A DNA stretch of 64,000 nt. Origin: Paracamarosporium sp. OC-R06-R3. Lineage: Eukaryota; Ascomycota; Dothideomycetes; Pleosporales; Didymosphaeriaceae. A model generated the notes under the pieces. The model did no database searches and was not told the origin of the DNA. It saw only the letters and a list, made by a program, of their open reading frames with translations. This document shows positions 10,326-22,017 of the stretch, piece by piece. Made by a program: the position numbers and the translations under genes. Position 1 is the first letter of the stretch; every line of letters begins with the position of its first letter. Where the stretch lies: positions 62,001-126,000 of the forward strand of contig JACVRA010000180.1 in assembly GCA_019828545.1 (NCBI GenBank), written 5' to 3'.

Positions 10326-11639
10326 TGGTATATAAGCGTTTCTTTCTTTTTCTTTCAAGTTGCGAAATATTGAGTGCTGAGACAGAAACTCATCGCTCTT
10401 GTATTTGATATAATGTTGCGGTAGGTTGGCGTGAGGGCCGGGTGCAATTAGCGTACCTTGACAGAAGATGAGTCGAAATACACTAACGCGATTTGCTGAA
10501 TTGGATCGGTTGGACTAGGCTTTAGGAAATTGCGTTGTACAGCATTTACGAGTCTCGACACAGCATAGAATCTGTCACCAGTTTTCTATGAGAAGACAAT
10601 GTAACTCATGAGAACTAGATCTATTGGTCCAACTGATGCTTAGGGTACACCAGTATATAGGTTTCTGAGTCCAAGCACAGCTGCTCTAAGCAGCCACGTC
10701 ATGTAGGCTTGATCAAGTGAATTCATTCAATCACTAGTATCTTAAGGAAGAAATCTTCTGTTTGCTGCATGTATTGTATGCATGTGATCGGAAATCAAAT
10801 CATTTCGCGTATCGAGCTTCTCTATCAAGTCTTTTTGGATTACAATGTTCATGCCATGTAGATGTTTGAGCGTCGTTGAGTGTTCCAAGGCTACTTGGAA
10901 GCCCCATAAATGTTTCCTTGCTGTTGGTACAGCCTTGTTACTACATCTTCTCTTTGCCTTTGGACGGTTCGCATACACACACAATGCCTCCTTATCATCT
11001 AAAATGTTTGTTGACCTGTGTGAGCTAGAGATGGCTAAAAGAGTTGGAATTAATACGCTTCTCTTGGAAAAGCCTTCTACACAGAATAGAACGTCGTAGG
11101 ACCAATAAGGTGGAATACTCAAAGCACATGTGCATGAGAATATGCATTCTGCTCTAGAATTTAGGCCGAAACCTTGTAATACCATGAGTCGCCTGAGATG
11201 ATCAGATGACATTGGAGTTGCTGTAGGCTCACCTGGCCGAGTAGAAGAACAAAGTCATGTAGTCGAGGTTAAGGTTCCTATTAAGAGATTTTCGGACGGA
11301 TGTGGAACGAATTGTGCTCTCATACAACAGATCAGTCTAGCATTGACGATCCTGAGTCGAAATAGTCTAACCGTAGTAGCTGGTGATTTGAAGAGGCGAG
11401 TGATGCAGCTTGAAATACATACCTTCCTTGCGCGACACGCACCTTCCCCGCGTTGCATTGGTGACTTCACTCACCGCAGACATATCAACCTGCCCTCTCA
11501 TCTTCACTTTCATCACACAACCACATTCGCTTTTTCTCCGCGCCATTGTGTCGCCGTCACCTACAATACGATCTACCTCTTTTGATAACCATTATCCGGC
11601 ATCCGCAGTGCAGCTCAACTTCATATCGCCGCTGGCGAT
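10326..11639. other. Intergenic, about 1.3 kb, upstream of two divergent genes
   Basis: Separates the ABCF gene (minus) from the next plus-strand gene, so it should hold both promoters. CT/TC-rich sequence occurs just upstream of the ABCF start (10330-10365) and near 11500-11560. One 156-codon open frame is listed separately with low confidence. Confidence 0.5.
10742..11212 (-). CDS. Doubtful hypothetical ORF, 156 codons
   Basis: An ATG-to-stop frame of 156 codons on the minus strand in otherwise empty intergenic DNA. The product has no recognisable domain, signal peptide or repeat; it contains one basic cluster (NRPKAKRRCSNK). No flanking intron signals that extend it are evident. It overlaps the probable promoter area of the neighbouring ABCF gene. 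A chance frame is at least as likely as a lineage-specific gene. Confidence 0.15.
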   Translation of the reverse strand: MSSDHLRRLMVLQGFGLNSRAECIFSCTCALSIPPYWSYDVLFCVEGFSKRSVLIPTLLAISSSHRSTNILDDKEALCVYANRPKAKRRCSNKAVPTARKHLWGFQVALEHSTTLKHLHGMNIVIQKDLIEKLDTRNDLISDHMHTIHAANRRFLP

Positions 11640-11735
11640 ATGACCAGAGACAATACCGACTTTCTAGCAACGAGACAGCCCTGTGAGCAAGCCGCGGAAC
11701 AGGAGTCAGCAAAACATTGACTTACTCGCCGTTTC

Positions 11736-12815
11736 ATGAGATCAGTGCCGCGGCAGAGCAAGGGAAGCACGGAAAAAGTCAAGATGATCAGGCAGATGTC
11801 GCTGCGCCGTCCTCGCACCGCGCCGTCCCCGAATCGAGCATACACCGCACCCGCCTCGGAGCATGCCGATCAGGACGACTCGAACCTACCATTACCCATA
11901 AACACTTCGCATTTTCAGCACCCTCCGATTCGTCAGGAGTTCAGGGCTACACCACAACCACCTCAGCCAGATCCGGGCGTCTTACTTGATGTAAATGCCT
12001 GGTTGGATGCGAGCAAGCTATCATCTCCGTTGATGGGCGGGCTATCATATTGGAGAGAGGGTAACCCCGCCGATACCGAAGAAGCTACGAACGTGCAATA
12101 CGTGATACCCATCATCCAGGATCCTGATGTCGAGAGGCCCATTACTTCACACAGCCAGCATTTAAGGTCTCTCTGTCGTCGGGCGAAGAAGCAGGTGCGC
12201 ATGCCCTCGATTCGGCGGGTAAAGTTCCCGCGAACTGTCGAAGAAGATTCCAATGGACGCTCTGAGTCGGCCCCAATCCTAGCTGTACCATATGAGCAAA
12301 CACAAGCCGGCGAAGCACCCATCTTCTTCACCAGCATGACGGTGGCCCATCCCGCTACACGCCCTTCCACGGCAGCTGATGTCGTTCCAACGGACCCAGT
12401 CAATGATCGGCTTTTCAGGTCAAACACCGACTTGTCAGTGCATCGAGACAGTGCATCTAGCATGCAGCAGCGGGAGCTGGAGTGCGAGATGGAGCGTCTT
12501 ATGCTGGGACAGGGTCCGCTTAGTGGGAATGCCTTGGGCTTGGGGGCATCGGTTGCTGCACGCATGCCGCGTGAGGACTCTATGGGCAGCTTCTCGAGTG
12601 CTCCAACGTACTTCTCAGGCATGCCACCTCCATCCTACAAGTCACGTCCGGCTTCATCGCGCCCGGCTTCTATACTCACCACATCATCCTTCGGATGCAT
12701 TGATGGCATGAACCTAGAGCAACGCGAGCTGTCTAGGAAGAGGGCAGCACAGAAGCAACGCAGCATGAAGGGGCGGCTCAGGAAGCTTGCGCAGAAGGCG
12801 AATCTTGGGAAATGA
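11736..12815 (+). CDS. Uncharacterised protein with basic C-terminus
   Basis: Open frame of up to 359 aa with no family I recognise. Three starts are possible: ATG 11736 (weak context, T at -3), ATG 11784 (A at -3, product begins MIRQMSLRRPRTAP), or an upstream exon 11640-11682 joined over an intron 11683-11745 (GTGAGC to ATCAG, frame preserved), giving 370 aa. The protein is Ser/Pro/Arg-rich and probably disordered, with many RxxS-type sites. It has a conserved-looking central stretch (LLDVNAWLDASK, then LSYWREGN) and a strongly basic end (KRAAQKQRSMKGRLRKLAQKANLGK without a stop in the last helix). Nothing indicates secretion or membrane insertion. Confidence 0.65.
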   Translation: MRSVPRQSKGSTEKVKMIRQMSLRRPRTAPSPNRAYTAPASEHADQDDSNLPLPINTSHFQHPPIRQEFRATPQPPQPDPGVLLDVNAWLDASKLSSPLMGGLSYWREGNPADTEEATNVQYVIPIIQDPDVERPITSHSQHLRSLCRRAKKQVRMPSIRRVKFPRTVEEDSNGRSESAPILAVPYEQTQAGEAPIFFTSMTVAHPATRPSTAADVVPTDPVNDRLFRSNTDLSVHRDSASSMQQRELECEMERLMLGQGPLSGNALGLGASVAARMPREDSMGSFSSAPTYFSGMPPPSYKSRPASSRPASILTTSSFGCIDGMNLEQRELSRKRAAQKQRSMKGRLRKLAQKANLGK

Positions 12816-13479
12816 GCGGTTCATGCCAAGCTGCTTCAAGACAAACGACGATGAAGGAATGTGACGAGATTGGAGACAGTGGAGGGAAGCAGGAGGAGTA
12901 AGAGAGGAGGAAACATAAAGAATGGAGTGATGACGTAACGGGAGGTCACTGTGATGAAAGAGGAGTGTACAGTGGAGGAGCTGCAAGCACTGGGAGAGAC
13001 ATGTGGATGCTGCAGCATTCCCTGTGGGAGGATGCACACGGGAAAGGAGGCACGATCAGCTCGTTAAGTGTGGCGGATCGATGCAGAGATAGCATGCAGC
13101 AATATGATAGCCAGCAAGCACCGTGTCTGCGTGAAGGGAAGGGAAGGGAAGGTGATGCAGTGACGTTGGGCGCCCGCGCAGCCGCGGTCAACCGTTTCGG
13201 GGGCTCGGCTGCTTGTTCGGCTCACCGCCTGCGCTTTATGATTTGATCGATGCGACTGCATCACTACCGATAATCCATTGGATCCGACGTGGCAGACGGT
13301 TGCACCCCTCCGCGCCGCTCGCACCCTCGCAATTGAGGCAGGGCCATGAGCGCAACTGACCAGACGCTCTCCCGCTGCACTGATCCGCGCGCCGCTCGCT
13401 TCCTCTCGCTGGGAGCGTAATCCCATCTGCACCTCGACGCCCTCGACCTGCCGGACGCAGCCACGCTGCAAAAGTAAGC
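12816..13479. other. Intergenic, 0.66 kb
   Basis: 3' flank of the upstream gene and promoter of the probable TCO89-like gene. A purine-rich segment lies at 12880-12920 and a (GGGAA)n-like run at 13134-13150. No gene is seen; the open frames covering it antisense to the next gene lack any motif. Confidence 0.5.
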
Positions 13480-15192
13480 ATGGCCTCGTCGTCGGCCGAT
13501 GCTCATTCGCAGCCGCGACGGCCTGCCCCAATGGCCCGCCAGTCGTCCACGTCGTCGCAGCTGTCGCATTCGCCCTCGGAAACCCAGTACAAAGCAAAAG
13601 GCCCGCGCCAGCACGTCGTCGGCGGGAGTCGCATGCAGCGGAACCACTCTGTGGGCAAGAACCTCAACAAGCTGAGCAAGCAGGCCCAGGCCCCCGGCGA
13701 AGGAAACGCCGTCAAGCACCACCGCCGCGCGCATTCGGGCAACTCGACCTCCGCTCCCAGCAGCCCGCGCCCGGGCATCAAGCGCAATGCTTCCGCCGGT
13801 GCAGTGCTGAGGGTCGGCAAGCACGGCCACGCTGCCATACGGAAGAACCATTCCAGCGGTCACTTGCCGCGGGAAGGCGGTTCACGGCCGCCGCTGAAGC
13901 CATCCAAGAGCGAGATAGCACCACCGAAGCGATCCCTGATCAACCCAGGCAAGACGCGAGAGCCCTCATCCGACGACGAGCACCCTACTGTGCATTTTGA
14001 CGTGGCAGACGAGGAGGGACAGGACGACGGCTGGACAGAGGAGAGCGCATCCCAGTCACCCACTACCACGAGGTCGAATACTCGCTCGAACTCGGTGGTA
14101 TTAGATCCGCACAAAGCGGGCGAGGACAGGCCAGGAGATAGAATGGGAGCCACATCACGGGCAGACGCGAGCACCCAGCAAGTCCCAGGCCCTTCAGGCA
14201 CATCCACACGAACGCTACCAGATCGAACGCAGCAATCGCGGCCGGCAAACGGCAGCAGCTCTCACCATCATTCACACTCCCGGCCGGCCGATGCCGACAT
14301 GATCACCTCGCGACTGTTGCAGCGCAGCTCTCAGCATAACCCAGCCCCGCAGATGTCCACCATTGCTGCGACCGTGGTGTCGAACCACAACGAGCCGCGC
14401 GAACTGAGTCAGAGCGCCGGCTCAACGTTGGTGGACACACCTGGAAGAGAACTGATCTCGCGTTTCATCGATGGAGATGGCTCCGCTGGCACGCCAAACA
14501 GCAGTTTCTTGCCGTCGCGGAACACCCCACAAGCATCAGGGTCAAGCAACACGGTGAATCTCAAGAGAAACAAATCCATGCCAAATGTTGCAGATGAAGA
14601 AACGCCGTCGAGAACACCACGGCGATCTGGCACTAGCACCCCCACAGACTTGCCACCGTCGCGTACACAGCAGAAGCTGATGCTTCAGCGCGCCTCGTCC
14701 GCCATTGAGCCGCAGAAGCTGATACCTTCAATTTTGCCGCGAACGGGTGGACCCACTGCGCTCTATACAGGGATGACTTACACAACTAACGGGGAGGGTC
14801 GTCTAGATCCTCGTCTCCAGCAGCAGTTCAACCACGTTTCGGTGGAATACAATGTTGTGCGAAGGTATCGCAACCCGCTTGTTGAGGCGATTGTGCGGAT
14901 CGAGCAGATGCCCGGGACACCACGCAAGAGTCGTGCGTCTAGGACGAACAGCACAAACGGGTTTGTCAATGTGCACGGCAGCAGCAGCTTGAGCACGAGT
15001 TTCAACGATGAAACGGACGGGTCGGCCAGCCGGAGGTCACGAGTCAGCTTTGAAAACGGGCGCAACAGTCGTGAGGAGGGCGATGTCGAAGGCAGGCAAA
15101 GCTTCGAGAGTGACAACGGCAGGATCCGCAACGAGGCGGAAGAATTATGTCGACGGTTGTGGGAGAGCAGCGAGGCCGTGGAGCACGACTGA
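13480..15192 (+). CDS. Probable TORC1 subunit TCO89-like protein
   Basis: Single-exon frame of 570 aa from ATG 13480 (AAGCATGGC context). It is almost wholly low-complexity: Ser, His, Arg and Pro rich with repeated basic patches. Successive conserved-looking blocks are SVGKNLNKLSKQ (about 60), HHRRAHSGNSTSAPSSPRPG (about 80-100), RKNHSSGHLPR (about 122) and a short acidic/aromatic block EEGQDDGWTEESASQSPTTT (about 185-205). This series matches my memory of fungal TCO89-domain proteins, a non-essential TORC1 component at the vacuolar membrane. The C-terminal block YNVVRRYRNPLVEAIVRI, then NEAEELCRRLWES, looks folded and conserved. The assignment rests on motif memory only. The many Ser/Thr sites would suit phosphoregulation. 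Confidence 0.55.
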   Translation: MASSSADAHSQPRRPAPMARQSSTSSQLSHSPSETQYKAKGPRQHVVGGSRMQRNHSVGKNLNKLSKQAQAPGEGNAVKHHRRAHSGNSTSAPSSPRPGIKRNASAGAVLRVGKHGHAAIRKNHSSGHLPREGGSRPPLKPSKSEIAPPKRSLINPGKTREPSSDDEHPTVHFDVADEEGQDDGWTEESASQSPTTTRSNTRSNSVVLDPHKAGEDRPGDRMGATSRADASTQQVPGPSGTSTRTLPDRTQQSRPANGSSSHHHSHSRPADADMITSRLLQRSSQHNPAPQMSTIAATVVSNHNEPRELSQSAGSTLVDTPGRELISRFIDGDGSAGTPNSSFLPSRNTPQASGSSNTVNLKRNKSMPNVADEETPSRTPRRSGTSTPTDLPPSRTQQKLMLQRASSAIEPQKLIPSILPRTGGPTALYTGMTYTTNGEGRLDPRLQQQFNHVSVEYNVVRRYRNPLVEAIVRIEQMPGTPRKSRASRTNSTNGFVNVHGSSSLSTSFNDETDGSASRRSRVSFENGRNSREEGDVEGRQSFESDNGRIRNEAEELCRRLWESSEAVEHD

Positions 15193-16389
15193 GCGGCTCA
15201 CACGTGGCGAGGCGAGGCTGCCACGGGCAGAGTGAGTTGTCCTCGTCCTCATGACCTAATGGATTACCCTTTCCGTGTGCCTGCCGGGGCCTATCATGTT
15301 CAGGCGCTGTGTGTGGCATTTTATGGCACGGTTGTTTGGATTCAGGACGGAGTTGGTGGACGCGCTGGGTTGCAACGGCAGACTTTCGGCCAGCTCAGCA
15401 AACAGGATTCTGGATGCATTGTATCATAGTCATTACAGAGGGCCACCACCGCTTTGGTGGGGCCCAGCATAGAAAGAGCCGGGCAGGTGAAGCATTTAGT
15501 GGACTACAGATGCAGGGCGCAATAAGGGCCGGGGAGTGGGCTATAGCCAATGGAGAGGATGGGCCAGGCCGGTATTGCTCTAATGAATTGCTCCTTTCAA
15601 GCAAGTTTTCTTTTTGGAATATCGTGTGCGAGGGAGGACGAGTGGCCCATGCCTGGGCAGGCGAGTGGGTGGCTGAGGCAGCCAGCGTCTGAGCGCCAAA
15701 GTGTTGCGACACTAGACGACAGGCCCCGATGGGTTTTTGCGCGCTGGCAGGGCACTGGAAGAGGATTGGCGGCAGGCGGGCTGCCGTGTCGCTGCGACGA
15801 AGAGTGGGTTTGAGGGCGTGCCGCGTCTGGGGCAGGTTTTCCGTGCCACGGGCCAGGCGCCGTTTCGGTCAAGGGAAAAGTGGACTGCGGGGGGGCAAAC
15901 AGGCAGAACACCGGGCGGGCTCGTCACGATGGCAACGGATGGTGTTGAGCGAGGTGAGACCCTGCGGCTGTCAGGCGGAGACTCGAGCACCGTCAGCGCG
16001 CCGTGGCATGCAAGAGCAGCCCGGCGGCGCGCTGCTGGGGCTGGGCTGGGTGTGCAGCGGCCCTAGCTAGCGCCGTGCCGGGTTCCTGGAGCGAAATGAG
16101 CAGGGAGATTGCGCCTCATTAAAGCTCGAGTGCCCGCCCGCACCGCTGTTTCTCCCTCAAACGCTCGTCCAGCTTTCCAACCCAGTCAGTCCTTACAAAC
16201 ACGCCCTCTTCCCGCTCCGGCAGCCTCGCCATCACGCTCCTTGCAACCCCAATCGCTCCTTGCTATACAGCCGTCGCTCACTGTCTCGTCGCACCACCGC
16301 AACAACAACACAGAGTCTCTCAGCCTGTCGCAAGCCTCGCGCATCACTCTCTTCAACTTCAGCACACCATCACCACAGTCGCCGACACA
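15193..16389. other. Intergenic, 1.2 kb; CT-rich leader before GPI gene
   Basis: GC-rich sequence with many overlapping open frames on both strands but no splice-supported or motif-supported gene. The last 250 bases (about 16140-16389) are C/T-rich with the ATG in CACAATG context, as in the leaders of strongly expressed fungal genes. Confidence 0.5.
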
Positions 16390-16782
16390 ATGCGCTCCTT
16401 CCAGCAAGTCGTTCTCTTCCTCGTTGCGCTTGTCGCATTCGCCTTTGCCCAGGACGCCCAGTCCTACGACGCGACCGTCTATGTCACCTCCACCATCTAC
16501 AAGGTGAACACCGTCACCCTGTCCAGCTCTCCTGCCTACGAGGTCTCCAACTCGACCACCACCATTGCCGCCTCTGAGGCCTCCGAGACCTCCGTCGCAT
16601 ACTCGATCCCTGCCAACAGCACCGCTCCCTACCCGACTGCCTCTGGAGCCTCTTCCGGTATCTCTTCTGGTGCCCCTGTTGCGCCCACCACCACTCCCTT
16701 CCCCGGCGCCGCATCTGGCCTCTCCGTCAACGGCGCCCTCGTCGCCATGTTCGCCGCCGGCCTTGGCTTCCTCGCACTATAA
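16390..16782 (+). CDS. Small GPI-anchored Ser/Thr-rich cell-surface protein
   Basis: 130 aa from ATG 16390 (CACAATGCG context). The N-terminal signal peptide is clear (VVLFLVALVAFAFA, cleavage likely before QDAQ). The mature part is Ser/Thr/Ala-rich with several N-glycosylation sequons (NST, NSTT). The C-terminus has the GPI signal layout: a small-residue omega region (PGAASG), a short spacer and a hydrophobic tail (GALVAMFAAGLGFLAL) ending the protein. It is expected to be exported through the ER, attached by GPI and perhaps linked to wall glucan. The segment YDATVYVTSTIYKVNTVTLS is typical of small conserved ascomycete wall proteins. No catalytic domain is present. Confidence 0.85.
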   Translation: MRSFQQVVLFLVALVAFAFAQDAQSYDATVYVTSTIYKVNTVTLSSSPAYEVSNSTTTIAASEASETSVAYSIPANSTAPYPTASGASSGISSGAPVAPTTTPFPGAASGLSVNGALVAMFAAGLGFLAL

Positions 16783-19700
16783 ACCGCTCGGCGCGTAACA
16801 AGTCCTCACTGCGACTACCTTCCGCTTCTCGCATCATCGACTGGTGCTCAATTACCCACTCTCTCTGGAAGCGCCGGGCCCGCATTGAGCGCGCTCGCCT
16901 GTTCGGTTCATTACGTGTTATGAGGATGCCTTTTATCTATCTACTCTACTTCTTCGGAGAGGAGTGCCTTCACCCGTCTTTACCCTTACCCTTCGTCTTT
17001 ATATACATTCGAACTTAGCAACTCCGGATACCTTCCTTGTAATTCTTCGCCCTTCACGATATTCAACGAACTATGCCGGATTTTCTATACCCACCTTCCT
17101 TTTGCTTTTTACCTCGATTCCCCCCAAGAAACCCTTCTTGCCTCGCGGCAAAGAATAATTTCTAAGTCGTTCATTTCTATTTGCACGCTTGTTGGTTCTG
17201 TTGGAAAAATTTGCTGGTCGCTGGACGCTGCGCTACCGACTACTTGTGGTCGCTGCTGCAACCCACTCTACCCCCCTTCTTTTACGAGCAAAATGCGTAT
17301 GCCGAGCTTAGGCTGCCTCTTCTTCTTCTGACTACCTACTTCTCTGGTGGAGCTGGAGTTTGGAGATACCCCCTTTTTTTGTGTTTTTTTAAAGTTTGCC
17401 ACCGAGGATGAGATTTTTTGGACGGATTTGATGTGATTTGGGTGGGATTTTGCGTGTGTTGTGTTGTCAGGGGGATGGTTAGTTGAGATCAGCAAGGCGT
17501 TGCGATCCTTCGTCGGGCTGTTGGATGATGAGGGTGAGCGATCCGGCAACTATCAGCGATCGCCGTGTTCATTCAGCCTGTTCGTAGCAGAAATGAATAC
17601 TTGGAGATGTATGACTGCTCTTCCTTGACCTCGTTACGTGATGCCTTGATTCGCACATTGACACTATTCAATCCTCGCCTTGGTTCGCGCAATATCACCG
17701 ACCAATTCACCCAGCACGCCGCCTCGCCATCCATTCACACGCCGCAAACCCACAGACCACGCTCATTTACAACCAACCATCCCAGCCTTGCCCTCGCCCT
17801 TGCTCCTGCCCTGCTCACCTCACCCAATCCATACATGCGCTCCTTACCCCATTGGCCCACGCCCTCTAAAATTGCGATCTGCGCAGAAACCTGGGGTTTG
17901 GTCTGGTTCCCCCCTGGCGCACACTAAGGTAAGCGCCGGCCCGTCATGACATTGCGCCGTTGACGGAGCCGGCTGGGAGGCCGCCTGCGTACCAAGGCAC
18001 ACCACGCCACGCCCGATTGTGGAAGCAGACTCGACGAGAGAAAATTTTACAGGTATCAATTGCGCGAAGAACGTTTCCCGAGCTTGTTTGCTTTAGTTTG
18101 GTTGGGCTGGCCTGGGCTGGGTTCGGCGACTAGCTGGGGGCTAGAGCGTAGGGTGCCAGCGATGCAGCACCGCAGTGGGCGGTGAATGTTGTTGGGTGTG
18201 GGTCGGCATTGTTGCCTGTCGTATCTGCGCAAGGGGAAAGGAAGAAAAAAAAAACAGCGCAGAGAAAAAGAAAAGAAAAGAAAAGTCTTACGCGCCGAGC
18301 ACGTACGCCTCTCGGGAATGCGCTCGGCAAACTAGACCTTCTCTTCTCTCTATGGTAGGGAGCCAGAATTTTCGTCAAAATTCCGCCATGGACAACGCAA
18401 AACCTTGCACGCGCGCGCAAATTGCTCGTTCTGCTCGTCACATTGTGGACGAATCGCGCGCATAGATTGCGACTCAGTGCGCGCTCACGTGCGCGCCTTG
18501 CAAGACCGACAAGCGAAATTGCGAGCCGGTTGTCCAGCCAAGGTGCTCAATTCTCATGCTTGTCGTATTTCGGGGTAGTGTTGTTTTTGGGCTGCCCGGC
18601 CGTAGAGTCAGTCATACGTGGGTGGGTCTGAGCGTACTACTCTATTGTGAGAGGGGCTGAGCGGTACGGTGCCTGTGTGCTTGAGTGCTTATTGTGGGTT
18701 CGGGATTGTTGCTGTCAGCCTCTCACGCGCGTCGGGGATCGTTTTTTGTTTGCTTCCAGGATCCTGGTCTTAGGGGAGCACGGGTAAGGCCGATTTTCGG
18801 GACGGCTGTTTGCTGACTGTTGGCGATAGATCCTGTGGATCTGGATTGGCCTTGAGAAGAGATCGGGGGTTGAGGAGTAGAGAGCAGCAAGAGAACAGAA
18901 TCATGGCTGTGAGCACACGATGCACACTGTGCATTGTCGTTAACCTACGCGATTCTCTTCCCGGACTCACATTAAGGTTATCGTTATCCATCAGTGCTCT
19001 GTCTCAGATCAGACATCCGGATTTGGCCAACACGTGTCTGCGGACCGCTGCGCTGGCGCAAACGTGGTTCTGAGATCCGTCAGCCGTCCCAAAGCCACAG
19101 ATCTCTCCCCTCCACAAACGCTCGCACGGAGTGCGCTCCGGACTTCGCGACCTGAAGCACGCGTAGCGCGTACCTGCATCTCCTCACCACCCTCTTCGTT
19201 GTGAATAATCAACAGGAATTCCGCTACAAGCACTTCAGGAAATTCGACGTTTGAGGTGACTTAGGCCAGTCCGGCTCCGCTGCAAGTGTTGGCGAAGACG
19301 GAAATAAGGTGCTGGTCACACAGCAATATTGGTACTCGTACCCAGCTGAGGAGAACGCGAGCGAGGAGGTAACGTGGAGCTAGCCAGCCGAGATGTTTGA
19401 GACATGCTGTGATCGTTGTACAAGGCGAGAAACTCGAAAGCTGAGACTTTCCATGCGCGTTGGCGGCGTGCTACGAAGCGGCGCATTCGATGCGACCTAT
19501 TTGCTCGGCTTACTCGGAAAAGGTGGCTTGAGGCTCGGAACGGCCCTCTGCCTGGTGTTTGCGGGATCGCGTATGCTAATCTACTTGCAGCGGAAGGATC
19601 GTGTAAGCTGATTCTGTTCTTACGAACGCCTGTTTCCTATGGTGTCCGTTTTGCTGCCGCCAACATCGTGTTAGTTTTAGTGTAACTGACAGCTGGCGGT

Positions 19701-21340
19701 GTGATCGCGTGAAACGTAGCTCTCTTGTTGTTAAGCGACCAAAGTATATGCGACAGATGGTCTCACTGCCTCAGGCAAGGAGTAGTAGGTGAGAATGAAT
19801 GCTGATGTGCGTCGAAATAGAGTTGCAGATGCGATTGACCGTTCAGGGTCGTCCCTTCGGCTAGATCCACTTTCGTTCAGGGATTAGTGCAGCTCCCCGC
19901 AGTGAACACGCGTCACTCTGCGTCGAGCGTGGAGAAAGAACGTCATGCTATCCGACCGCACCGACTTGTCGCGTATATTTGTGGAAACTTTATTACTTGT
20001 CATGTCTCATCAACTTCTTTAGGAAACCCCCTTGCTATTCTCGTCGCCAAGAAGAAGCTCTAGGAATTGATAGACCAAGTCTTGTGGTTCAATGCCGTGC
20101 AGCAGCTACCGCAAAACAGTTGGATCGCCTTGAAGGCTCAACCCATTTTTGATAATGTGTTGAAATCTGCCGTAGATGCCATCGCACAGCGGTAGCCGTA
20201 AAAAGAAAATCTGGGTTGGAATTACATGCTTTTCGCGTACTTTGTTGCATCCTCTCTGTTCCCGCTACAAGACTTTTAGCAACGCAAAAGGCCCGTGCAA
20301 TGCTCTACGCAACGAGGATATATGTTTACGTTTTTCACTACGACGTTTCTTCAGCAAAAGCATCTAGCTATGCTGGTCTTGGAGCAGCCTTCATCTACTG
20401 CCCCAACAGGCTCAACGGTCATGTCTTACTTATTTTAGTCCCTTACTCTTAGGAGCTACGAGCTTGTAATGTTGATTTGCTATCTATAAGCCGTCAGCAA
20501 TGTATTTGCGCTGGTCGACGATGACCTACACATAGAACCATACATTTTCAATGATTCCAAAGGGACTGTTGACGAGCAGAACTATATAAACGTGCAGATT
20601 AGTAACAGTACAGCTGTCAGTGAGTAGCTCCACTCTGGAGCCGACCCACCAGGTCCCCCACCTGGCCTACACCCACACATAGATTTTAGTTCCGGGATAT
20701 CATACGAGACTTGTGTCAGGACCCGTGGGTATACGAGCATGCCAGTTCACGTAGACGTTGGCTAGCTTCTGTATCATTCTACGCCATCCGAAATATCCAT
20801 GGCACTTCAGCTTTATGAAGTGATAATATGTAGTGTCACTACCATTGTTTATTCTAATCAACTACAATGAGCAAATCAAGATGCTACCCATCGATGCCGT
20901 ATGCGCGCTGAATGCATCCCTATAGATGTGAAGACCATCTAAAATCCATGACAGCGTAGGTGACTAGGTACGTAGATGACAGTGCCAGAGAGAGTCACGT
21001 GTCGCGAACCATACATTTGCAAAAATTCAAAATTTCAACTATGGTTCGGCAATACGCTCCACACTCTACATTGTGTGTGATATAAATGGTCAAGCCCTTT
21101 CAAGTCAGTGATTGTCTTTGTTAAGCATTGTGAACTATCTTATTCACTACCGCTGACCCCAATCTTATAAATTTCACCAACTGCGCAGTCTTAACTACGC
21201 AAACCTTTATAACTAAAATCCCTTTCACCAAGATACTTCTAATTGAACGAATACAACACCGTCCTTCACTCATACGGGACTCCAAATTTGTTAGGATATT
21301 TTCCACATCCGCGCTCTCTACATCATCCACTGTAGTTCAG
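16783..21340. other. 4.5 kb gene-poor stretch
   Basis: No convincing gene on either strand. Short frames (up to about 120 codons) lack splice continuity and motifs. The part to about 19 kb is moderately GC-rich and contains an A/G-rich run at 18239-18286 and several T/G-rich runs after 17360. From about 20 kb base composition becomes more AT-rich, continuing into the accessory region to 28 kb. It could hold a long 3' untranslated region of the GPI gene, non-coding RNA or decayed repeats; sequence alone does not decide. Confidence 0.5.
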
Positions 21341-22017
21341 TGCCTACCGTTTTCTCCAACACCCCGTCCACCTCGATCACTATCATCGCGCCGACTCTGA
21401 CAGTCAACGAGGATAAGTACCTTGAGAAGGGAAACACACTTAGTTTAGCAATGGAGGCATACAAAGACGAGAACATTCGCAAAGCCTGCGAAGCGGTGCT
21501 TTATTCGAAACTCGATGGCCCCCGCGAGATGCTGGTGCGCAAAGCCCAATACTCCTTGGAAGATCACGATATACCGTCCATTTGTGAAGCTACCACCCCA
21601 TACTATACCAACCGATCAAAAGAGTTCGAAGATGCCTCTCCGATGCCTAGCAGGGCGCTAGAGTCACCGATATTCCTTGCTGAGTCTGTCAAAAATGTAA
21701 TTGTCCCCACTCCCGTTTCGGATCCGTCCCCTTGGTTTTCTTCTACTATGTCAGCAAGGGAAGCCTTCTGGAGCGGTAAACCAATTTCGGCGGACTATTT
21801 GTTTGAAATGGTATTAGATGAGGGCTGCTCAGTTGTTGGATTTAACGAACGTAAACCCCGGGTCATATCAGAAAAGAAAATACTCCCCCTGCCGCACCTC
21901 GGATCTGCTGTCCTGGACAATTACATCGAAGGCGATTTTACTGCACAGGGAAGCGCAGTTGCTGGAGGTTTCTTGGTATACCCAACCCTTGTTTGGGACG
22001 TTCCCCGTGTTTTTTAA
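21341..22017 (+). CDS. Orphan open frame, 5' end unclear
   Basis: Coding-like frame of about 225 residues to a stop at 22017. It is open back to 21295, but the first ATG is at 21451 (188 aa product). A TTCAG acceptor-like site ends at 21340, so a 5' exon may exist upstream, though I could not find a persuasive donor. The product is acidic with long charged segments (MEAYKDENIRKACEAVLYSK) and contains SPWFSSTMSAREAFWSGK. There is no signal peptide, membrane segment or recognised domain. It sits alone in a gene-poor, AT-richer area, so it may be a decayed or lineage-specific gene. Confidence 0.35.

Noticed and set aside
13264..13863. 199-codon minus-strand frame antisense to the TCO89-like gene
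   Set aside because: Arg/Gly/Ala-rich composition typical of antisense reading of GC-rich coding sequence; no splice continuity.
16783..21340. tRNA or rRNA genes in the gene-poor stretch
   Set aside because: I looked for B-box-like GTTCGANNC sequences with a matching A box and acceptor stem and found none convincing.
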